A stretch of 64,000 nucleotides of DNA from Suilimivivens aceti (GTDB lineage Bacteria; Bacillota; Clostridia; Lachnospirales; Lachnospiraceae), in contig NZ_JAOQKJ010000008.1 of the NCBI RefSeq assembly GCF_025567405.1, positions 62,001 through 126,000 of the forward strand, read 5' to 3'. The position numbers were made by a program, and so were the translations under genes. Below the pieces are notes generated by a model. That model ran no database searches, was not told the origin of the DNA, and worked only from the letters and a program-made list of their open reading frames with translations. This document shows, piece after piece, positions 1 through 8,298 of the stretch (position 1 is the stretch's first letter; each line of letters opens with the position of its first letter).

Positions 1-248
1 GGACCATTTTAGCTTCCGTTGCCGGACTTCTTTTCAATGTAATCTTTGATCCCCTGATCGGTTACTTCTATAAGCTTCTGATCCTTGGAAAGCCTGCTGC
101 CGAGCTGACTCTTGCCTGGAATGTAACTGCTACCTCCATCAATGCCGTTACTTCCACGATCGTATCTGTACTGATTTATATGGCGCTCCGTCCTGCCCTC
201 AAGAAGGCCGGGCTGTTCTTCACCCTTTCCAAGGAGAAGAACGACTGA
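1..248 (+). CDS. ECF transporter S component, C-terminal part
   Basis: The window opens inside an open frame that ends with TGA at 246-248. The visible 81 residues contain a hydrophobic stretch, the motif FDPLIGYFYKLLILG, a second hydrophobic stretch (INAVTSTIVSVLIYMALRPAL) and a basic tail. The pattern matches the C-terminal end of membrane S components (substrate-binding subunits) of energy-coupling-factor vitamin transporters, where an Asn-Ala helix and ALRPALKKAGLF end are typical. The substrate cannot be told from this part. It converges on the DUF4097 gene, with only 21 bp between the two stops and no clear terminator. Confidence 0.6.
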   Translation, partial: TILASVAGLLFNVIFDPLIGYFYKLLILGKPAAELTLAWNVTATSINAVTSTIVSVLIYMALRPALKKAGLFFTLSKEKND

Positions 249-269
249 TCATCCATATGCCGGCTCTGA

Positions 270-1187
270 TTATTCTCCTGCAAAGGTTATGCTGATGCTG
301 CCCATACTGCAGTCTACAGAATATTCACTGCCGGTACCATTATCAATATACCTTTCTATTGCCAGCATGGAGCTGGTATGGTCTCCGATCTTTACCTCTC
401 CTGCTGCACAGCGGACACTGTAGCTGTGATCACTTTCTTTTCCGGAAAGCTTCATGACAATCTCTCCTATAGCACAGTCTGCTTCCAGTTCTTCCGGCGC
501 TTTTCCTTCATAGCTGAAGCTTCCAACCCCTACAGAGACCTCTATATCCTTCACGTCCATCTTTTCTGCTTCCAGAGAGCCAGCGCCGGCTTTCATACTT
601 ATTTCCTTTGCTGCCACCTGGCTCATAATGACTTCCCCTGCTCCTGCTTCTATACTGATCTCATCTGCCTTAAGGTCATAGATCTCAGCCTGCCCTACTC
701 CTGTCTTCAGATCCACTTCAGAAAACTTTCTTCCCTCCGGTATGGTGATCACAATCTCCGGAGCTCTTCTATTTCCAGAAATGAGCCAGAATTTTCTCTG
801 ATACCCCTTTACTGTCAGCTCATCTCCATCCATCTCACATTTGATCCTTGCATTTCCCGTATAGGAAACCCGGATCTGTTCCTGCTCCATTTGCTCTTCC
901 CTCACAACAAGCCTGCAGGCTCCCACATCAACCGCCAGCTGATCCACATTCTCTGCGATAAAGACCTCTGTATTATTCAGCATATTTTCATCTCCTGTTG
1001 TATTTCCGGTCTCACCCATATCATCTGTCATATCCCAGTGATCAATGATTTCCAAATCTACAGCTTCATTCTTCAATATCCCATATGCTTCGTGAATACC
1101 GGCAGCACCTCCGGCCGCAGTAAGGATAAGCCCCGTCCCGATCAGACAGGCTGCCGTGATAAGACTCCCTTTATAAAACTTTCTCAT
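270..1187 (-). CDS. DUF4097 family membrane-anchored protein
   Basis: The protein has 305 aa. A single hydrophobic segment (about residues 8-30) anchors it in the membrane. It is followed by an acidic linker and a repetitive Gly/Val/Ile-rich region (VGVGSF, AGAGEV, KAGAGSLEAE) typical of the DUF4097 beta-helix domain, which would lie outside the cell. The start was set at the ATG of MRKFYKGS because it overlaps the stop of the upstream DUF1700 gene as ATGA; the longer frame would run deep into that gene. It is the last gene of a PadR-DUF1700-DUF4097 operon. Such modules are common in Firmicutes and are often linked to envelope stress; that link is inferred. Confidence 0.75.
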   Translation of the reverse strand: MRKFYKGSLITAACLIGTGLILTAAGGAAGIHEAYGILKNEAVDLEIIDHWDMTDDMGETGNTTGDENMLNNTEVFIAENVDQLAVDVGACRLVVREEQMEQEQIRVSYTGNARIKCEMDGDELTVKGYQRKFWLISGNRRAPEIVITIPEGRKFSEVDLKTGVGQAEIYDLKADEISIEAGAGEVIMSQVAAKEISMKAGAGSLEAEKMDVKDIEVSVGVGSFSYEGKAPEELEADCAIGEIVMKLSGKESDHSYSVRCAAGEVKIGDHTSSMLAIERYIDNGTGSEYSVDCSMGSISITFAGE

Positions 1188-1972
1188 GCCCTGCACTCCT
1201 CCTTCTTTCCTGTTATCTTTTTCCACAATGCCCTGCATCCTCTGATAAGTGCCGGAATGCCTTCCCGGAAGATCAGCACAGTAAGGATCATAAACAATAC
1301 ACCAAGTCCGGCACACAGAAGTCCGCCGCCGATCAGCCCAATTCCAATCAGTGGTGTTTCAAAAAGGGCAACAATTCCAAACACTACAAGACCAGCAGCT
1401 GCTGCATATAAAGCCACCATGGCTGCCGCGATACCGATCACAATACCAAAGATCCCTGCAATAATACCAACCAGTACACCTAATGCCCCACCGCCGATTC
1501 CAAAAATAGCCGGTGATAAAACAACACAGGCAATCACGATCAGCACGATCGCCCAGGTCGGAAACCCATCCTTTTCTTTTCCGCCTTCTGTTTCTCCTTC
1601 TGCAAAGCTGCCTGTATTTTGAGCCGCTCTATTCTGACTCCCCCTGCAGGTTCCCTGTTCCTCTTCCCGCCCTGCTTTACGGCTGCCTTCCACCTTCTCT
1701 GACTGAATGATCTCATTCTGTCGTACTGCCTTCTGCTGGCTGGCAAATCCGTTTTCGGTAAATTCTCCCTTATCCGGGTCATCCATAAGTCCTGACCTGA
1801 CGATCTCCGCTACCTCCTCCGGAGAGCCAAGCGCCTGGATCACTTCCTTCTCATTTTCCCTGCCTGCATCATTAAAATAATCATTATAATACTGAAGGGC
1901 TTCTTCCCTTTCACTGGGTGATATATCGGAAAGCAGCTCCTCCAGTTTTCTCATAAACTCCCATCTGCCCAT
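1184..1972 (-). CDS. DUF1700 family membrane protein
   Basis: The protein has 262 aa. The first 60 residues are the DUF1700 signature (FMRKLEELLSDISPSEREEA, YYNDYFNDAG, LGSPEEVA), a small helical domain. A charged Gln/Glu/Lys-rich linker of about 70 residues follows. The C-terminal 100 residues hold three or four hydrophobic Gly/Ala-rich helices. The ATG overlaps the PadR stop as TAATG and has GGAGGAG seven bases upstream, so the two are translationally coupled. The partner PadR repressor and DUF4097 protein suggest a small envelope-sensing unit. Domain calls are fairly safe; the biological role is unknown. Confidence 0.75.
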   Translation of the reverse strand: MGRWEFMRKLEELLSDISPSEREEALQYYNDYFNDAGRENEKEVIQALGSPEEVAEIVRSGLMDDPDKGEFTENGFASQQKAVRQNEIIQSEKVEGSRKAGREEEQGTCRGSQNRAAQNTGSFAEGETEGGKEKDGFPTWAIVLIVIACVVLSPAIFGIGGGALGVLVGIIAGIFGIVIGIAAAMVALYAAAAGLVVFGIVALFETPLIGIGLIGGGLLCAGLGVLFMILTVLIFREGIPALIRGCRALWKKITGKKEECRA

Positions 1973-2292
1973 TACTTTACTCCTCCCTCGAAAATACTAT
2001 TAATTCTGGCCGCATAACGGTACCATTCACTCTCATACAGATTTAACTGACTTCTTCCCTTTTCGGTTACCTTGTAATATCTCCGGTTCCGTCCTGCGCA
2101 TTCCAAGTCGTAAACCTCCAGACATTCATCCTTCTGCAGCCTCCGCAGTACCGGATAAAGCGTTGACTCTGACAATTCAATAACCTGCCTTACTTCCTGC
2201 GTGATCTTATAGCCATAAGCCCCTTCTGCCGATCTTGAAACAACAGCCAGTACAATGGCATCCAGAAGCGCTGCTCCTGTATTAAAAACCAT
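1972..2292 (-). CDS. PadR family transcriptional regulator
   Basis: The protein has 106 aa. It carries the PadR winged-helix pattern: ALLDAIVLAVVSRSAEGAYGYKITQEV, then SESTLYPVLRRLQ and GRNRRYYKVTEKGR (the beta-wing), plus a short C-terminal dimer helix. The start at MVFNTG was chosen because AAAGGAGAGAGG stands just upstream and the length then fits the family (about 105-110 aa); the frame itself is open further upstream. It leads the operon with DUF1700 and DUF4097 and very probably represses it through the AT-rich palindrome in its own leader. Confidence 0.85.
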   Translation of the reverse strand: MVFNTGAALLDAIVLAVVSRSAEGAYGYKITQEVRQVIELSESTLYPVLRRLQKDECLEVYDLECAGRNRRYYKVTEKGRSQLNLYESEWYRYAARINSIFEGGVK

Positions 2293-2384
2293 ATGCCCTC
2301 TCTCCTTTCCCCATGCTTTGATGCAGCTTACCGTTCCCTTCCTCACTTCAGTTTCCTGCAGCAGCAATCATATATATTTTTATA

Positions 2385-2449
2385 ATATTATATATTGTAT
2401 AATATATTTTCTATCTCATACTATACGATATATAATATTGTTTTGTCAA
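2385..2449 (-). promoter_or_regulatory. Promoter and candidate PadR operator
   Basis: On the minus strand, TTGACA (2449-2444) and TATAGT (2425-2420) are 18 bp apart, a good sigma-A promoter for the padR operon. Just downstream of the expected start site lies a perfect inverted repeat ATATTATA-N5-TATAATAT (2385-2405). AT-rich palindromes of this type are usual PadR operators, so autoregulation is likely but inferred. Confidence 0.6.
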
Positions 2450-2458
2450 CAGCTTATA

Positions 2459-2601
2459 TAAAAAAGAATCCTGCTTGCAGGATTCTCCGCCTGCGGCGGG
2501 TCGCTCCATGCGACATCTACCCTTCCGCCGCAGTGCGGTCCTGCCCGGAGGGTTTTTTATGTCATTGGAACATTACGGAGTAATTTCCTATGACATAAAA
2601 A
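2459..2601. repeat. Dispersed structured repeat, copy 1
   Basis: This roughly 142-bp block recurs at 38505-38646 with only two substitutions (at 2538 and 2577). It holds a 9-bp stem AGAATCCTG-CTTG-CAGGATTCT, a second 9-bp stem CTGCGGCGG/CCGCCGCAG enclosing TCGC-tccat-GCGA, and an imperfect palindrome that starts and ends with ATGTCAT/ATGACAT. A- and T-runs at both ends make it look like a two-way terminator. It sits just behind the terminator of the CmpB-like gene. Short frames across it look like artefacts. Confidence 0.85.
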
Positions 2602-2646
2602 ACAGGTTCCCGAAATCATATCCTGATCTCCGGAAACCCGTTTTCC
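2600..2646 (-). terminator. Intrinsic terminator of the CmpB-like gene
   Basis: On the minus strand a GGTTTCCGGA / TTCGGGAACC stem (two wobble pairs) is followed by a run of six T, just after the stop at 2653. Confidence 0.6.
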
Positions 2647-2652
2647 TAAATT

Positions 2653-3972
2653 TCAATCCACTATCTTAGCATTTGGATAGATCCGCTCCATTCTTTCGTC
2701 TCCGAAATGCTCATCCAGAAAGCTCTCGACTTCATTCTGTGCCTGTTTTCCTGTCGTGTTCCGCTCTGTGTATCTGGCCAGTGCCATTGCTGACAGCAGG
2801 CAGTCAAAAATCATAAATACCAGCATTACTGTACAGATGATCTTACCTGCTTTCATGGGAATCTTCTCAATCCAGGTAGAAAGTCTCGGGTACAGCAGCT
2901 TCATCCATACAACTGCCGCAATTCCCCAAAAGAAACAGTAGAGCAGATTAATCCTGCCTCCCAGATTAAAGGCAAATTTGCTGTAATCCCAAAATACCGT
3001 TCCAAATACAAGCTCCGTAAACACACTGCAGATATATTCATAGACACCGCCAAGAAGTGTTCCTGCAATAAATATATAGGAATCGTTCTTATTCCTTATC
3101 CGGTAAAGGATCGCTGTCAGAAACGCACAGCCAAGTCCCCATACGATACTGAAGGGACCATATACAACACTGCTCCTGCTCATCAGTTTTCCTGCTGTGA
3201 TCAGGCAAAAAATTGTTTCCGTAATATCTCCGAGGAATGCACCGATAAAAAACAGGCTGGCCAGCTTATAAAAGCTGCATCCCTCAGCAAATACAGTTTC
3301 CTTTTCCTTCGTTCTCTTCTGTCTCTTGATCTTCGGTATTTCCAGCATCGGAAATGCCTTGTCCATACGCTTCTGTATCCGTCTGGTAATAGCATTTTCC
3401 AGAAGCTTTGATACATGGCTGACACCCTCCGTAAACTCTGCTAGCTGAACCTGCTTCTTCTGCAGACCACGGATCGTCAGTGTGGTTCCCACTGTATCAA
3501 GCACAAGAACCACCGTAAGGGCGATCATAATGATCACTATCAGAAGCTTTGGCATGATACCAAGAAGCTTAACCAGCAGTGGATTCAGGAACATATTTAA
3601 AATGACCGCACAACCACCCCAGATCAGGGAAAAAGGCAGACACACATATCCTTCATAGTTCCACTTAATATCAGAGTAGTCCCACCATTTTCTATGGAAC
3701 AGCTTTTCAAGCATCGCCCCTGTGATAAATTCGAGAATGGAGGCCAGAATTGCACCGGCCAGAAACAGGAAAAAAGGAGCCTCTTTAAGCTCTGGCAAAA
3801 ATATAGCAAATAACACTGCACCTGATCCATAAATCGGACACAAAGGTCCATTTACAAATCCCCTGTTTACAAACTTCCGCTTCTGGATGGCTGCACAACA
3901 GACCTCGATACACCATCCTGCAAAGGAATAAATAAAAAAGAAAAAAGCAAGCTGATAAACTGTGTATTCCAT
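2653..3972 (-). CDS. Duplicated CmpB-type (PF06541) membrane protein
   Basis: The protein has 439 aa with about ten hydrophobic segments in two homologous halves. Half one carries FAGWCIEVCCAAIQKRKFVNRG and FVNGPLCPIYGSG; half two carries GDITETIFCLITAGKLMSRSS and VVYGPFSIVWGLG. These are the signatures of the family annotated as putative ABC-transporter type IV (CmpB, formerly DUF1113). Single-domain members have about 220-260 aa, so this is an internal tandem duplication. The C-terminal 60 residues are soluble and acidic. AGGAGACAGA precedes the ATG. No ATPase partner is nearby, so a transport role is unproven. Confidence 0.75.
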   Translation of the reverse strand: MEYTVYQLAFFFFIYSFAGWCIEVCCAAIQKRKFVNRGFVNGPLCPIYGSGAVLFAIFLPELKEAPFFLFLAGAILASILEFITGAMLEKLFHRKWWDYSDIKWNYEGYVCLPFSLIWGGCAVILNMFLNPLLVKLLGIMPKLLIVIIMIALTVVLVLDTVGTTLTIRGLQKKQVQLAEFTEGVSHVSKLLENAITRRIQKRMDKAFPMLEIPKIKRQKRTKEKETVFAEGCSFYKLASLFFIGAFLGDITETIFCLITAGKLMSRSSVVYGPFSIVWGLGCAFLTAILYRIRNKNDSYIFIAGTLLGGVYEYICSVFTELVFGTVFWDYSKFAFNLGGRINLLYCFFWGIAAVVWMKLLYPRLSTWIEKIPMKAGKIICTVMLVFMIFDCLLSAMALARYTERNTTGKQAQNEVESFLDEHFGDERMERIYPNAKIVD

Positions 3973-3994
3973 TCTGTCTCCTCTGCCCTTCCTA

Positions 3995-4789
3995 TTACTT
4001 CATACAGGAAAGAGCCTCCTTTACTGTAAGTATGCTTCCTGCCACTACGCTATTCTTCTGATCAAAGGTGAGCTCCTTTCCTTCCTGTGTGACAGCTTTT
4101 CCTCCTGCCTCCGCCAGGATCAGGCAGCCAGCCGCATAATCCCAGGGACTGAGCATCAGTTCAAAATAAAGTCCGGCTCTCCCACAGGCTACATCACACA
4201 GATCAATGGCTGCTGATCCACTTCGTCTGATATCAGGACATTTTTGAAACAGTGCATAGCAGATCCGGAATGTCCTTTCATAAAGCTCCTGATCATATGG
4301 GGATGTTCCAAACAGGACAAGCTGCTCTGACAGACCTTCATCTGCTACATGGATCCTGTTTCCGTTCAGAAATGCTCCCTTACCCCTGATGGCACTGAAT
4401 ACTTCACCGGCATAGGGATTATATACAATTCCGGCACAGGGCACCCCCTCCTTAAGAAGTCCGACTGAAATGGCACTTCTGCGGTATCCCTTCATGAAAT
4501 TCATAGTGCCATCAATAGGGTCAATGATAAAGGCATAGCCAATTTTGACATCCGGATGGCTTTCCTCCTCTTCTCCTGCAAAAACAGCTTCCGGCAAAAG
4601 CTCTCCCAGTCTTTCAAACAAAAATGCCTGTACTTTCTTATCATATGCTGTGACAAAATTACCCTTGCCCTCCTTGGCTGTCACCGTCTCTCCGATATGC
4701 CGGGCGGAGAGAATAATCTCTCCGCCCTCCTTTATGATACGGATCATCTGATCCATCAGTCCTTCACTGATCACTGTTCCTGACCCCAT
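3995..4789 (-). CDS. Inositol monophosphatase family protein
   Basis: The protein has 264 aa. It shows the Mg2+-dependent phosphatase motifs in order: AGEEEES (Glu metal ligand), IDPIDGTMNFMKG (DPxDGT motif) and the C-terminal LSPWDYAAGCLILAEAGG (WDxAAG). These define the IMPase/SuhB/CysQ superfamily acting on sugar or nucleotide phosphates in the cytoplasm; the exact substrate is not set by sequence. The ATG at 4789 was preferred over the upstream in-frame TTG because GGAAGGA lies four to five bases before it. Upstream on the same strand is the GH13 gene. Confidence 0.85.
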   Translation of the reverse strand: MGSGTVISEGLMDQMIRIIKEGGEIILSARHIGETVTAKEGKGNFVTAYDKKVQAFLFERLGELLPEAVFAGEEEESHPDVKIGYAFIIDPIDGTMNFMKGYRRSAISVGLLKEGVPCAGIVYNPYAGEVFSAIRGKGAFLNGNRIHVADEGLSEQLVLFGTSPYDQELYERTFRICYALFQKCPDIRRSGSAAIDLCDVACGRAGLYFELMLSPWDYAAGCLILAEAGGKAVTQEGKELTFDQKNSVVAGSILTVKEALSCMK

Positions 4790-4855
4790 TTTTCCTTCCA
4801 ATTACTGTCTTTTCTCTGAATCCCTGATCCTCTCTTGCGGTATCCCGGCTCCCGT

Positions 4856-6166
4856 CTAGCGCTCCATTTTCCAGAAATAAGCGCTGTACGGAGGCAGTTC
4901 ACTTCCTCCTCCAAAATCATGGTTCTGTCCCGTGATCAGATCAACAGCCGTACCGCATCCTGCATCAAAATGCGCCGTAAACGGTTCCCCATCTGCATTG
5001 ATCGCTACCAGTACTCTTTCTCCATCCGTCTTTCTTTCAAAAATACACTGTCTGTTTGTCAGCAGCACAGATCTGAAATCCCCATAATTCAATGCAGCAG
5101 AATGCTTCTTTGCCTCTGCCAGCCTGGAGATCCACTCTGACAGCTCATTAAATACCGGGGCATCAAAGCACCTGCGCAGTGCCGGATCCCCTTCACTCTT
5201 GTCTGCCTTCTCTCCCCATTCACTTCCATAATAGACACAGGGGATTCCCGGCATACCAAAGCAGAGTGCATAGATCAGTGGCAGATGCTTATCATTCTGC
5301 AGAATACTTGCCACTCTTGTCACATCATGATTATCTACAAAGGAAAGCAGATGTTTTCCCTTATAAAGGGTCCAGTTTTCCGGACCGAACTGTCTTAAAA
5401 GAGAATGAATGATCTCAAACATATTCATGCTGTTAAAGCTGGAGTACAATCCCTTATAACATTCATAATTGGTAGCAGAATGCAGCATGGCATCATTCAT
5501 CAGTCTGTTATAATCTCCATGCAGCATCTCCCCAAGCAGGAAGAAATCCTGTTTCTGGCTGTCGGTAAAGCTGCGCAGCCTTCTGACAAAGTTCTCATCC
5601 AGGCAATATGCCACATCCAGCCGAAGTCCGTCAATATCAAAGGTATCGATCCAGTACTTCACTGCGTCCAGGATGTGCTCCACTACTTCATTATTCTGCA
5701 GGTTCAGCTTCACAAGATCATAATTGCCTTCCCAGCCCTCATACCAAAGTCCGTCATTATAACCTGAATTACCCGAAAGATTGATGTGAAACCAGTTCAG
5801 ATAAGGAGAATTCTCCCTGTTTTTAATAACGTCCTGAAACTGATAGAACCCCCTTCCCACGTGATTGAATACGCCATCCAGCACAACCCTGATCCCATTT
5901 TCATGCAGCTTGTCGCACACTTCCTTAAAGTCCTCATTAGTTCCAAGCCTGACATCAATTTTCTTATAATCCCTTGTATTGTAGCCATGCGTATCAGACT
6001 CAAAAACAGGTGAAAAATAAATGGCATTGATCCCCAGTCTTTTCATATGAGGAATCCACTCTTCCACCTTTTTGATCCTGTGTGTCAGCACTCCGTCATT
6101 TTCAAATGGTGCTCCGCAAAATCCCAAAGGATAAATCTGATAAAATACACTTTCATAAGCCCACAT
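4856..6166 (-). CDS. GH13 alpha-glucosidase/alpha-amylase family enzyme
   Basis: The protein has 436 aa and no signal peptide, so it is cytoplasmic. The (beta/alpha)8 barrel motifs are all present: DGVFNHVGRG (region I), GLRLDVAY with the nucleophile Asp184, LLGEML with the acid/base Glu213, and FVDNHDVTR with Asp278. A short C-terminal beta domain follows. Length and motifs fit cyclomaltodextrinase/maltogenic-type or neopullulanase-like intracellular enzymes that trim imported maltodextrins. Precise specificity is uncertain. AAGGAGAGACAG precedes the ATG. It sits between the IMPase and lysozyme genes. Confidence 0.85.
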   Translation of the reverse strand: MWAYESVFYQIYPLGFCGAPFENDGVLTHRIKKVEEWIPHMKRLGINAIYFSPVFESDTHGYNTRDYKKIDVRLGTNEDFKEVCDKLHENGIRVVLDGVFNHVGRGFYQFQDVIKNRENSPYLNWFHINLSGNSGYNDGLWYEGWEGNYDLVKLNLQNNEVVEHILDAVKYWIDTFDIDGLRLDVAYCLDENFVRRLRSFTDSQKQDFFLLGEMLHGDYNRLMNDAMLHSATNYECYKGLYSSFNSMNMFEIIHSLLRQFGPENWTLYKGKHLLSFVDNHDVTRVASILQNDKHLPLIYALCFGMPGIPCVYYGSEWGEKADKSEGDPALRRCFDAPVFNELSEWISRLAEAKKHSAALNYGDFRSVLLTNRQCIFERKTDGERVLVAINADGEPFTAHFDAGCGTAVDLITGQNHDFGGGSELPPYSAYFWKMER

Positions 6167-6198
6167 AATCTGTCTCTCCTTGTCTGTTTTCTATTTTC

Positions 6199-7746
6199 TC
6201 AGCCGGCAGGCATCAGATAACTGCTGACTGCATATACCGTCTGTCCGTTATACTCAAGCTGTGACCAGCCGTTGTCTCCAGTTGCAATCCTCGTCAAAGC
6301 CTCTCCATTGTGCAGCTTACCCACTATCGTGTCATCGCTTGCCGTACTCGGTTCTGTCCTCAGATTGGTTTCCTGCTTGGCTGTCACCTGATCTCCCACA
6401 GGCGTATAGACCGGTCCCTGCGGCGGTGCCTGCTGCCCGGTGTCCTCCATATCTGTTGTCAGATAGCTGGTTACTGCATACAGGGTCTGTCCCTGATAGA
6501 CCACCCTCGACCAGCCATTATGTCCAACACCGGTCCGTGTCGCTGTATCTCCATGGGTCAGCTTTCCTACGATCGTGTCATCGCTTGCCGTGCTCGGCTC
6601 TGTCCTCAGATTGGTTTCCTGCTTGGCTGTCACAGTCTCATTGACCTCTGTAAAATTAATCCCTACCTCAGGATTCACCGTCACCCTCTCTGCAGGAGTA
6701 TCGTCCTTTGCCTCTGCTTCCTTCGTATAACTGAAGTAAGCAGTATTTATATCTGTCTTTCCTGAAATTCCATCTACCGTTCCCTGACAGGTATACTGCC
6801 ACATGGCATAGCTGCCGGAATAGTCAGCCTGCTCTGTCATAACACTTGGATACCAGGCAAGCCAGATCTTATATCTGGATGCAAGGATATCCGTATCCCA
6901 GCTTGCATTTCCTGCAAGCTCGTTTCTTGACGCATAGAACATAGGCGTATATCCTGCCGCTGCCACTTCATCAAGGAATGCACAGGCAAGACCTGTACGT
7001 TCTGTCTGACTCAGCGCATACTGTCTATTTCCTGCATCCTGAAATCCTTCACAGTTATAGGCTACCGGGTAGGTAATTTTATACTTTGCAATCAGGTCTG
7101 TTGTAAACCTGGCTTCTTCTCTGGCTTCCTCCTCCGTCACCGCACTGGAAAAGAAATATGCCCCAAGCCTGATCCCTGCTGCCTGCGCTTCCTGCAGATT
7201 ATATCTGGCAGTAGGATCTTCATAAAGCTGCCCTGTACTTTTCGCCCGGTATCCCACACGTACCATGGCAAATTCCACACCGGAAGCCTTCACCTTCGCC
7301 CAGTCGATATTTCCCTGATGCTTGGATACATCGATCCCCATGGACTGCTGACCGGTTTCGTCTGCTGACTTTGGTACCGTATTTTCTGCTCCCTTAGTTA
7401 TCGCCACAGCAATGCCTCCAGCAGTTTCAGCCGCTTTCTGCTCCTGCGGATCCTCTTCATCCTCAAGTGCCCCTACCTGCACACTGCCATCTTCCGTTTC
7501 ACTATCTGCCGCATTCTCCTGCCTGGCAGCTTCCCTTCCATCTTCCGTTTCACTGCCGGATTCCGCCTGTCCTTCATCGTCCTCCGGAATTTCCTGCTGC
7601 AGTGTCTCCACAACAGCATCCCTTTTCCTGACATCATCCTTCATCCGGACAACCAGCACAATCACTATGATTGCAAGAATCAGCAAAATCCCTATACCAA
7701 GGATCAGCATTTTCCCTGACTCACTGATATTTCCGTTTCGTTTCAT
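6199..7746 (-). CDS. Membrane-anchored GH25 lysozyme with two SH3b domains
   Basis: The protein has 515 aa. A transmembrane anchor (about 13-33) is followed by an acidic Glu/Asp-rich linker (40-130) that would thread the wall. The GH25 domain (about 136-350) opens with MGIDVSKHQGNIDW (Asp139) and ends with WQYT and TDINTAYF. Two near-identical SH3b repeats follow, each starting VTAKQETNLRTEPSTASDDT. GH25 enzymes cut the MurNAc-GlcNAc bond of peptidoglycan; a cell-wall remodelling role fits. The usual DxE active-site pair reads N231-C-E233 here (YPVAYNCEGF), so activity needs checking. Confidence 0.9.
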   Translation of the reverse strand: MKRNGNISESGKMLILGIGILLILAIIVIVLVVRMKDDVRKRDAVVETLQQEIPEDDEGQAESGSETEDGREAARQENAADSETEDGSVQVGALEDEEDPQEQKAAETAGGIAVAITKGAENTVPKSADETGQQSMGIDVSKHQGNIDWAKVKASGVEFAMVRVGYRAKSTGQLYEDPTARYNLQEAQAAGIRLGAYFFSSAVTEEEAREEARFTTDLIAKYKITYPVAYNCEGFQDAGNRQYALSQTERTGLACAFLDEVAAAGYTPMFYASRNELAGNASWDTDILASRYKIWLAWYPSVMTEQADYSGSYAMWQYTCQGTVDGISGKTDINTAYFSYTKEAEAKDDTPAERVTVNPEVGINFTEVNETVTAKQETNLRTEPSTASDDTIVGKLTHGDTATRTGVGHNGWSRVVYQGQTLYAVTSYLTTDMEDTGQQAPPQGPVYTPVGDQVTAKQETNLRTEPSTASDDTIVGKLHNGEALTRIATGDNGWSQLEYNGQTVYAVSSYLMPAG

Positions 7747-8122
7747 TTTCTGTTTCTCCCTACCCTGTCACTCAGAATCTATCTGAATCACTCATCTGCT
7801 CTTTCCTCAGGAATGAATCTATTTTACCACCATTCGACAGAATATACCAGCTGTTTGACCTTCTGGATTGGAATTTACATAGCAATATGCACAAATCCTT
7901 TATTGCCATGTTTTATAAGTATTTATCAACTTTTCCTGCTTCTGGAAATCATTTTAGCTACATGGGACATACCTGTTCTTACTTCTGTTTCGATTCTGCC
8001 ATACAGTCCTTTCATCCTGTCCGGCAGGTGTCCCCGCACATTGATAACATAATATATTTACCAAGGGAACCGAAGGGGCAATATGTCAGCTGTCGGACGC
8101 TATACGGAAGGAGCTGGTGCCA
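7747..8122. other. Non-coding spacer between lysozyme and toxin
   Basis: This stretch of about 375 bp is AT-rich and has short frames on the plus strand, but none has a ribosome binding site or recognisable protein. It must hold the promoter of the lysozyme gene and that of the small toxin; no convincing -35/-10 pair was found for either. Confidence 0.5.
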
Positions 8123-8209
8123 ATGGTTACATATCAGGATCTGATCCAGTTTGTAATTATGCTTTGCGCTGTTATAACTCTTGTTGTAACTCTTATAAAA
8201 CGTAAATAA
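8123..8209 (+). CDS. Small holin-like type I toxin
   Basis: This 28-aa frame (MVTYQDLIQFVIMLCAVITL, then VVTLIKRK) is too short for usual gene finders. It has a GGAG ribosome binding site nine bases upstream, an N-terminal MVTYxDL, one hydrophobic helix and a basic end. This is the layout of the putative holin-like toxin family (Hol-Tox) and of TxpA/BsrG-like membrane toxins of Firmicutes. A terminator hairpin follows at once, and a divergent promoter in the right place for an antisense antitoxin lies beyond it. The family call is from memory of such peptides; toxicity is inferred. Confidence 0.7.
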   Translation: MVTYQDLIQFVIMLCAVITLVVTLIKRK

Positions 8210-8243
8210 GCGCCCTCGCTCTGGTAAAGTAAGGCGCTTATTT
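8204..8243. terminator. Two-way terminator of the toxin/antitoxin pair
   Basis: A perfect 11-bp stem AAATAAGCGCC / GGCGCTTATTT with an 18-base loop. A/T-rich flanks let it work for the toxin mRNA (plus) and for the antisense RNA (minus). Confidence 0.75.
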
Positions 8244-8298
8244 ATTACAATTTACTCTGCCGGCGGCTAGGCTTCATCTAGCTTTCGGTTCTCTTGTT
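8204..8298 (-). ncRNA. Predicted antisense antitoxin RNA
   Basis: On the minus strand TTGCTT (8332-8327) and TATACT (8310-8305) are 16 bp apart and would start an RNA at about 8298. It would end at the shared hairpin, giving about 95 nt that overlap the 3' end of the toxin mRNA. This is the usual geometry of type I antitoxins such as RatA. No transcript evidence is available. Confidence 0.5.

Noticed and set aside
378..1622. Long plus-strand open frame of 414 codons
   Set aside because: It lies opposite the DUF4097 and DUF1700 genes, has no ribosome binding site, and its translation is rich in Ser/Ile/His/Cys as expected for an antisense shadow.
2475..2669. Short frames across the 142-bp repeat
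   Set aside because: The same peptide appears in both repeat copies only because the DNA is nearly identical; the hairpins explain the conservation better, and there is no ribosome binding site.
7813..8052. Hydrophobic plus-strand frame of 79 codons before the toxin
   Set aside because: No ribosome binding site, overlaps another frame of similar quality, and composition is typical of AT-rich non-coding DNA.
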